Positions 20,250 through 21,804 of a DNA stretch of 21,804 nt are shown here, one piece after another. Both the position numbers and the translations under genes were made by a program. The stretch comes from AP-15 sp035570935 (lineage in GTDB: Bacteria > Pseudomonadota > Alphaproteobacteria > ATCC43930 > CGMCC-115725): NCBI GenBank assembly GCA_035570935.1, contig DATMKU010000120.1:1-21804 (forward strand), in the 5' to 3' direction. How positions within the stretch are numbered: position 1 is the first letter of the stretch; each line of letters begins with the position of its first letter. The notes beneath the pieces were generated by a model. It ran no database searches and had not been told where the DNA came from. It saw only the letters and a list, made by a program, of their open reading frames with translations.

Positions 20250-21497
20250 CTATACCGGGTCTTCGGCGGGTTCGGAGAGAAGGAGGCGGGTCGGGAACCC
20301 GGCCTCGTTGAGCGCGCCGATCAGGACCTCGACATGGCGCCGGTTCTGGGTCTCGACGACGACGTCGAGTTCGGCGCGCTTGACCGAGGTGTCGTGGAAC
20401 AGGCGCTGGTGATGAACCTCGACGATATTGCCGGCGTGCTTGCCGATGATGCCCGAAACGCGCGACAGCGCGCCCGGCACGTCCGGCAACTCGGCGCGCA
20501 GCCGCACTAGCCGGCCTTCGCGCACCAGCCCGCGCATCAGGATCGAAGCCAGCAGCCGGCCGTCGATATTGCCGCCGCTGACGACGATCGCGACGCGCTT
20601 GCCGGCAAAGCGCCAGGGCGCGGCCAGCACCGCGGCAACGCCGCTGGCGCCGGCGCCCTCGACGATCAGCTTCTGTCGTTCGAGCAACGTTTCGACGGCA
20701 CTTTCGAGCGTCGCCTCGTCGACCAGCAGAATGTCCGAGACCAGCGCCTCGACGATCCGGCGTGTCAGGCGACCGGGCTCCTTGACGGCGATCCCTTCCG
20801 CCAAGGTCGTCGGCTCAGCCGGAGGACCGGGGTCCTCGCCGCGCATCAGCCGGTACATTGACGGGTAGAGCGTCGACTGCACGCCGATAATTTCGATCCG
20901 CGGCGCGAGCGCCTTGGCCGCCACCGCTATGCCGGAGATCAGGCCGCCGCCGCCGACCGGCACGACGATGGCGTCGAGATCGGGCTGGTCGGCGAGGAGT
21001 TCGAGCGCGATCGTCCCCTGCCCGGCGATCACCGCCGTGTCGTCGTAGGGGTGGACAAATCTCAGGCCGCGTTCGCGGGCGACCGCTTGCGCGGCTTCAC
21101 GCGCGGCAGCGAGGCTATCGCCTTTGAGCATGACGGTGGCGCCAAAGGCCTCGGTATGGTCGATCTTGATAAACGGCGTGCCCTCGGGCATGACGATCGT
21201 CGCCGGGACGGCGAGGCGCTGTGCGTGATAGGCGACACCTTGGGCGTGGTTGCCGGCCGACATCGCGACGACGCCGGCGCGGCGCTGCTCGGGGCTCAAG
21301 GTCAACAGCTTGTTCAGGGCGCCGCGCTCCTTGAACGAGCCGGTGCGATGCAGGGTTTCGAGCTTAAGGTAAATTTCGGCGCCGACGAGTTCGGACAATA
21401 CCGGGGCGGCGACCGTCGGCGTCTGCGCGACCGCTCCCGCGATCGCGGCGGCGGCATCGCGGATATCGGCGATCGTGACCGGTAGATCATTATTCAT
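20250..21497 (-). CDS. ilvA: threonine ammonia-lyase (threonine dehydratase) with C-terminal ACT domain
   Basis: This PLP enzyme deaminates threonine to 2-oxobutanoate, feeding isoleucine synthesis or threonine breakdown. In the 415-aa product the PLP Lys is Lys56 in TGSFKERGA, the substrate loop is SAGNHAQG (80-87), the phosphate-binding loop is GGGGL (182-186), and SGGNID (307-312) closes the catalytic domain. Residues about 328-406 form one ACT-like domain (RLRAELPDVPGALSRVSGIIG), as in the roughly 400-aa TdcB-plus-ACT type common in alphaproteobacteria, shorter than the 514-aa E. coli IlvA with two ACT-like modules. The symbol tdcB would be an alternative. ATG 21497 overlaps the stop of the upstream gene by 8 nt, so it is read in an operon with the penicillin-acylase-like gene. 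Confidence 0.94.
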   Translation of the reverse strand: MNNDLPVTIADIRDAAAAIAGAVAQTPTVAAPVLSELVGAEIYLKLETLHRTGSFKERGALNKLLTLSPEQRRAGVVAMSAGNHAQGVAYHAQRLAVPATIVMPEGTPFIKIDHTEAFGATVMLKGDSLAAAREAAQAVARERGLRFVHPYDDTAVIAGQGTIALELLADQPDLDAIVVPVGGGGLISGIAVAAKALAPRIEIIGVQSTLYPSMYRLMRGEDPGPPAEPTTLAEGIAVKEPGRLTRRIVEALVSDILLVDEATLESAVETLLERQKLIVEGAGASGVAAVLAAPWRFAGKRVAIVVSGGNIDGRLLASILMRGLVREGRLVRLRAELPDVPGALSRVSGIIGKHAGNIVEVHHQRLFHDTSVKRAELDVVVETQNRRHVEVLIGALNEAGFPTRLLLSEPAEDPV

Positions 21498-21804
21498 TGG
21501 CGGGGATCAGATCGAGGGTTGCGACGGGGGCGGCGCGGTCTGGAACGAGCCAGGCGGAATCGCGCCACGGCCGCATCAAGTCGGCGAAATGGTTGGAGAG
21601 CGGGTTGCCGGACTGGCCGGGGGTGACGACCATGCGCGCATCCGCCGGCGAGGCGAGATCGGTAATGATGCGCAACCCGGCGCCGAAAACCTGCTCGAAC
21701 GGGCGGACTTCGCCGCGGATGATGCTGGGGCCGCGGTTGAGCGTGTCGTAGCCGCCGGGCGTCTCAATCGAGGGGTCGAACCAATCGCGCAAGACGGGGA
21801 TGCG
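21490..21804 (-). CDS. penicillin acylase family protein, C-terminal part (truncated by window)
   Basis: The frame is open from the right edge to TAG 21490-21492, giving 105 residues. It contains RIPVLRDWFDPSIETPGGYDTLNRG, then VFGAGLRIITDLASPADARMVVTPGQSGNPLSNHFADLMRPWR, the hallmark C-terminal region of the Ntn-hydrolase penicillin-amidase family (beta chain). Members are usually 700-850 aa, self-cleaving, often exported, and hydrolyse amides such as acyl-homoserine lactones, penicillins or lipid amides; the catalytic N-terminal Ser of the beta chain lies outside the window, so activity and substrate cannot be judged. An internal TTG (21792) gives the only start-like codon, but the homology continues upstream of it. 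It overlaps the ilvA start by 8 nt. Confidence 0.88.
   Translation of the reverse strand, partial: RIPVLRDWFDPSIETPGGYDTLNRGPSIIRGEVRPFEQVFGAGLRIITDLASPADARMVVTPGQSGNPLSNHFADLMRPWRDSAWLVPDRAAPVATLDLIPANE

Overview
The window looks like chromosomal DNA of a GC-rich alphaproteobacterium. Evidence for this is the strong G/C third-position bias, frequent GTG/TTG starts with 4-8 nt gene overlaps, and the block HDAC-like gene, xseB, ispA, dxs, tlyA, an arrangement I recall from Rhodospirillales and Rhizobiales. Genus cannot be decided from the sequence. No phage, transposase, CRISPR array or rRNA was seen, and nothing looks like a wholly new multi-gene system. The most unusual items are a probable CTG-started sugar epimerase, a zone of gene decay behind a tRNA-Glu gene, and a secreted WxxGxW protein with a 60-bp tandem repeat.

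Layout, left to right. 1-3434 (+): the tail of a Gly-rich protein, a long-form purC (purine synthesis), a VOC-fold protein translationally coupled to a seven-Asp-box beta-propeller, and an exported protein of unknown function whose ribosome-binding site lies in a hairpin repeat. 3529-4830 (-): a KpsS/LipB-like capsule gene. 5248-5652 (+): a stand-alone receiver domain. 5637-9538 (-): tlyA, dxs, ispA and xseB (isoprenoid precursors, rRNA methylation, exonuclease VII small subunit), read from a probable promoter near 9600. 9650-10576 (-): an HDAC-like deacetylase. 10668-12295 (-): a DUF423 membrane protein and a GT4 glycosyltransferase, divergent from an extended SDR (12394-13329, +) resembling UDP-4-keto-sugar reductases/epimerases. 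Together with the KpsS-like gene these point to cell-surface polysaccharide synthesis.

13388-14403 (+): an unknown 102-aa protein, YajQ and tRNA-Glu(CTC). 14404-15441 is a decay zone: a YciA-like thioesterase broken by frameshifts runs tail to tail into a SRAP (YedK/HMCES-like) gene that has lost its catalytic Cys and its middle. 15555-17177 (+) is an intact GMC flavin oxidoreductase behind an 18-bp perfect palindrome. 17287-18546 (-) is the exported WxxGxW/tandem-repeat protein. 18975-19218 appears to hold the two ends of a collapsed MFS transporter. 19228-20143 carries divergent RDD and DUF1330 genes. 20250-21804 (-) has a threonine dehydratase overlapping the C-terminus of a penicillin-acylase-like protein cut by the window edge.

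All product calls come from reading motifs in the translations. No database search was possible.
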